Source: JBBAAP01 sp043808305 (GTDB lineage Bacteria; Planctomycetota; MHYJ01; JACQXL01). Taken from it: a stretch of DNA of 64,000 nt. A model generated the notes under the pieces. It worked only from the letters and a program-made list of their open reading frames with translations. It ran no database searches and was not told the DNA's origin. Positions within the stretch are counted from its first letter, which is position 1. Each line of letters starts with the position of its first letter. The position numbers and the translations under genes are program-made. Location: assembly GCA_043808305.1 (NCBI GenBank), contig JAZDFB010000003.1, positions 62,001 to 126,000 of the forward strand. The letters are read 5' to 3'. Below, in pieces: positions 62,517 through 64,000 of the stretch.

Positions 62517-64000
62517 TTATTTAGACGGTAGATTCTGAATCAATTGAGTATCGTTGATCGAATCATTCGGTTGTGTTACGCTACGCACGTTAGTTTCGCT
62601 GCTTTCAAAGGTCATTGTATTAATCGGCGTAATGGTACTGTCGCTTAATTCAAATACCGTCCAGAGTGTTCCGGCCTGGTTAGGCACATTATAGGTCGCT
62701 ATCAGACCGCTCCCGCGATAGACTTTTATCTGCGCGCCTGAGGCTCCCATTGCACTGCTTGTAGTTGATCCTTTATTAGAGAAGTCATGGATGGAATACC
62801 TGTATACTCCGCTGCGTTGGACGTATATGGTTATTGTTTCCGGACCATAGCTGGTTGTGTCATCCACATCAAGGTTAACATAAGGTTCAGTTGTTAAGCT
62901 ACCTCTAGCATCGTAATATACATGGGGCCTGGTCGTAATAGTCCCGGTAATCGGTACTGTCATATGGCTGTCCAGATCAGAGGGCGTCACACCCCAGGTA
63001 AGAACAATCCTGGTCTGGCCTGCCGGCAGGACCGGCGTAATCGTGGCATTCTGATTGGCATTGGTCGCTCCGCCGATGCACGTCACGGTGAAAAACATGG
63101 TCGCGTAATTGGCTAATACGGCCTCCACGGTATAATTACCGGCGGCCAGGCTTGACGCGGTATAAGCGCCGCCTGAAGTCGTAGTCGCAGCCAGAGCCAC
63201 GGTTCCGGTAGTTGCGTTAATTCCGGACCTGAATGAAAGCGCTACGCCGCTGATGCCCAGCCCGGTAAAGGCATCTTTGATTGTCCCGGTAACAATTCCC
63301 GGCGTGGCAGATATCAAGGTCAGGTAAATTGGCTCAAGGGTGGTTGTAATATTCTCTGTAATGGTAACGTTGGAAACGATACCGGTAATGTAACCGGTGG
63401 CTACCGCATTGATGTTATAGATGCCGGCTGCCAGGGTGGCGGTATAGGCGCCATTAACATCTGTCAGGTAAGTTCCGGCCAAAACACTGTTCTGGTTATA
63501 GAAATTAATCGTGACATTAGCCATAACTGTCCCGGTTACCGTTCTGACAACACCGGTTGTTATGCCGGTAACAATCGCGGAACCGCTCGGCAGAATCGTT
63601 GTGGTTTCCGGCCCGTAGCTGGAGGTATCGTCGACATCCAGTTCGGTGTACGGGGAAGCGGTTATGCTGCCTTTATTTGAGTAATAAACGTGGAACATAT
63701 CAGGGTTAGAGGCTACGCCGCCGATATCATAGGAACTGTTTGCATAACTCATTGTATTAATCGGCGTGATGGTATTGCCGGTTAATTCAAATACTGTCCA
63801 GAGTGTTCCGGCCTGGTTAGGTACGTTATACGTCGCAAGCAGGATGCTTCCGCGATAGACTTTTACCTGGGCTGAAGATGCGGCCATCGCACTGCTGGGG
63901 TTGGTGCCGCCGTTGGAGTAGTCATGAACGAAGAATTTGTAGGTGCTGTTAGCCGTTGCCGATACGGGACCTATCGTGTGGCTGTCCAGGTCCCAAGGAT
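62517..64000 (-). CDS. Exported protein with DUF2135/YfaP-like and carboxypeptidase-regulatory-like domains, partial (5' end outside window)
   Basis: The frame is open to the window edge, so the real N-terminus is missing. Two repeats of a module with DLDSHTIGP / DLDSHMTVPI, LDVDDTSSYGPET, and YSNGGTNPSSAMAAS... KVYRGS, YNVPNQAGTLWTVFELT fit the DUF2135/YfaP family. Between them lie two carboxypeptidase regulatory-like beta domains (VTGTVMANVTINFYNQNSVLAGTYLTDVNGAYTATLAAG and VTGTIKDAFTGLGISGVALSF). It is likely an exported protein of unknown function. The strong terminator ends its transcript. Confidence 0.75.
   Translation of the reverse strand, partial: PWDLDSHTIGPVSATANSTYKFFVHDYSNGGTNPSSAMAASSAQVKVYRGSILLATYNVPNQAGTLWTVFELTGNTITPINTMSYANSSYDIGGVASNPDMFHVYYSNKGSITASPYTELDVDDTSSYGPETTTILPSGSAIVTGITTGVVRTVTGTVMANVTINFYNQNSVLAGTYLTDVNGAYTATLAAGIYNINAVATGYITGIVSNVTITENITTTLEPIYLTLISATPGIVTGTIKDAFTGLGISGVALSFRSGINATTGTVALAATTTSGGAYTASSLAAGNYTVEAVLANYATMFFTVTCIGGATNANQNATITPVLPAGQTRIVLTWGVTPSDLDSHMTVPITGTITTRPHVYYDARGSLTTEPYVNLDVDDTTSYGPETITIYVQRSGVYRYSIHDFSNKGSTTSSAMGASGAQIKVYRGSGLIATYNVPNQAGTLWTVFELSDSTITPINTMTFESSETNVRSVTQPNDSINDTQLIQNLPSK

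Noticed and set aside
1..64000. tRNA or rRNA genes
   Set aside because: I looked for tRNA T-arm words and cloverleafs and for rRNA-like stretches and found none convincing; a tRNA scan would settle it.

Overview
The window looks like chromosomal DNA of an uncultured Gram-negative bacterium, most plausibly a planctomycete. Support for an outer membrane comes from LptB, two beta-barrel proteins ending in Phe, and a TolC/HlyD/RND efflux operon. Planctomycete-like traits are a Ser/Thr kinase fused to a formylglycine-enzyme-like domain, a signal peptidase I with a large inserted domain, many HEAT/TPR/Fn3/RCC1 proteins, and very large surface proteins. Phylum assignment is inference. I saw no tRNA, rRNA, CRISPR array or intact transposase.

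Layout. 0-5 kb: an lptB operon fragment, then lepA-lepB and a small membrane protein. 5-11 kb: HEAT-repeat proteins, an ACT-domain protein and two broken genes. 11-17.6 kb: nadA, a TPR lipoprotein, ispF-cysS, a porin-like barrel and a 3-hydroxybutyryl-CoA dehydrogenase. 17.6-49.6 kb: an accessory surface region with a 3774-residue Fn3/RCC1/Gly-rich protein, a kinase-FGE membrane protein, a lipoprotein, a 2412-residue Fn3/RCC1 lipoprotein, an excisionase-like HTH protein next to a 13 x 22 bp array, a thioredoxin-like protein, a lipoprotein, dus and a Fn3/kelch protein. 49.6-64 kb: DUF1232, an FtsQ-like protein, a lipoprotein, zinc ribbon-rpsU, a TetR-controlled RND efflux operon, an outer-membrane barrel, fchA, a zinc-binding protein, a TPR protein and the end of a DUF2135-like protein.

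Two patterns stand out. First, intergenic DNA, and in places coding DNA, is crowded with short palindromic repeats. Near-identical 33 bp palindromic units sit in frame inside both nadA and cysS, each after a GGCAAG word. A 25 bp relative with a C8 tract breaks a HEAT gene. Several other families recur, one with compensating arm changes. Second, palindromes around TATACCTTAAGGTATA lie upstream of all four large surface/kinase genes and were not noticed elsewhere, suggesting one shared regulator.
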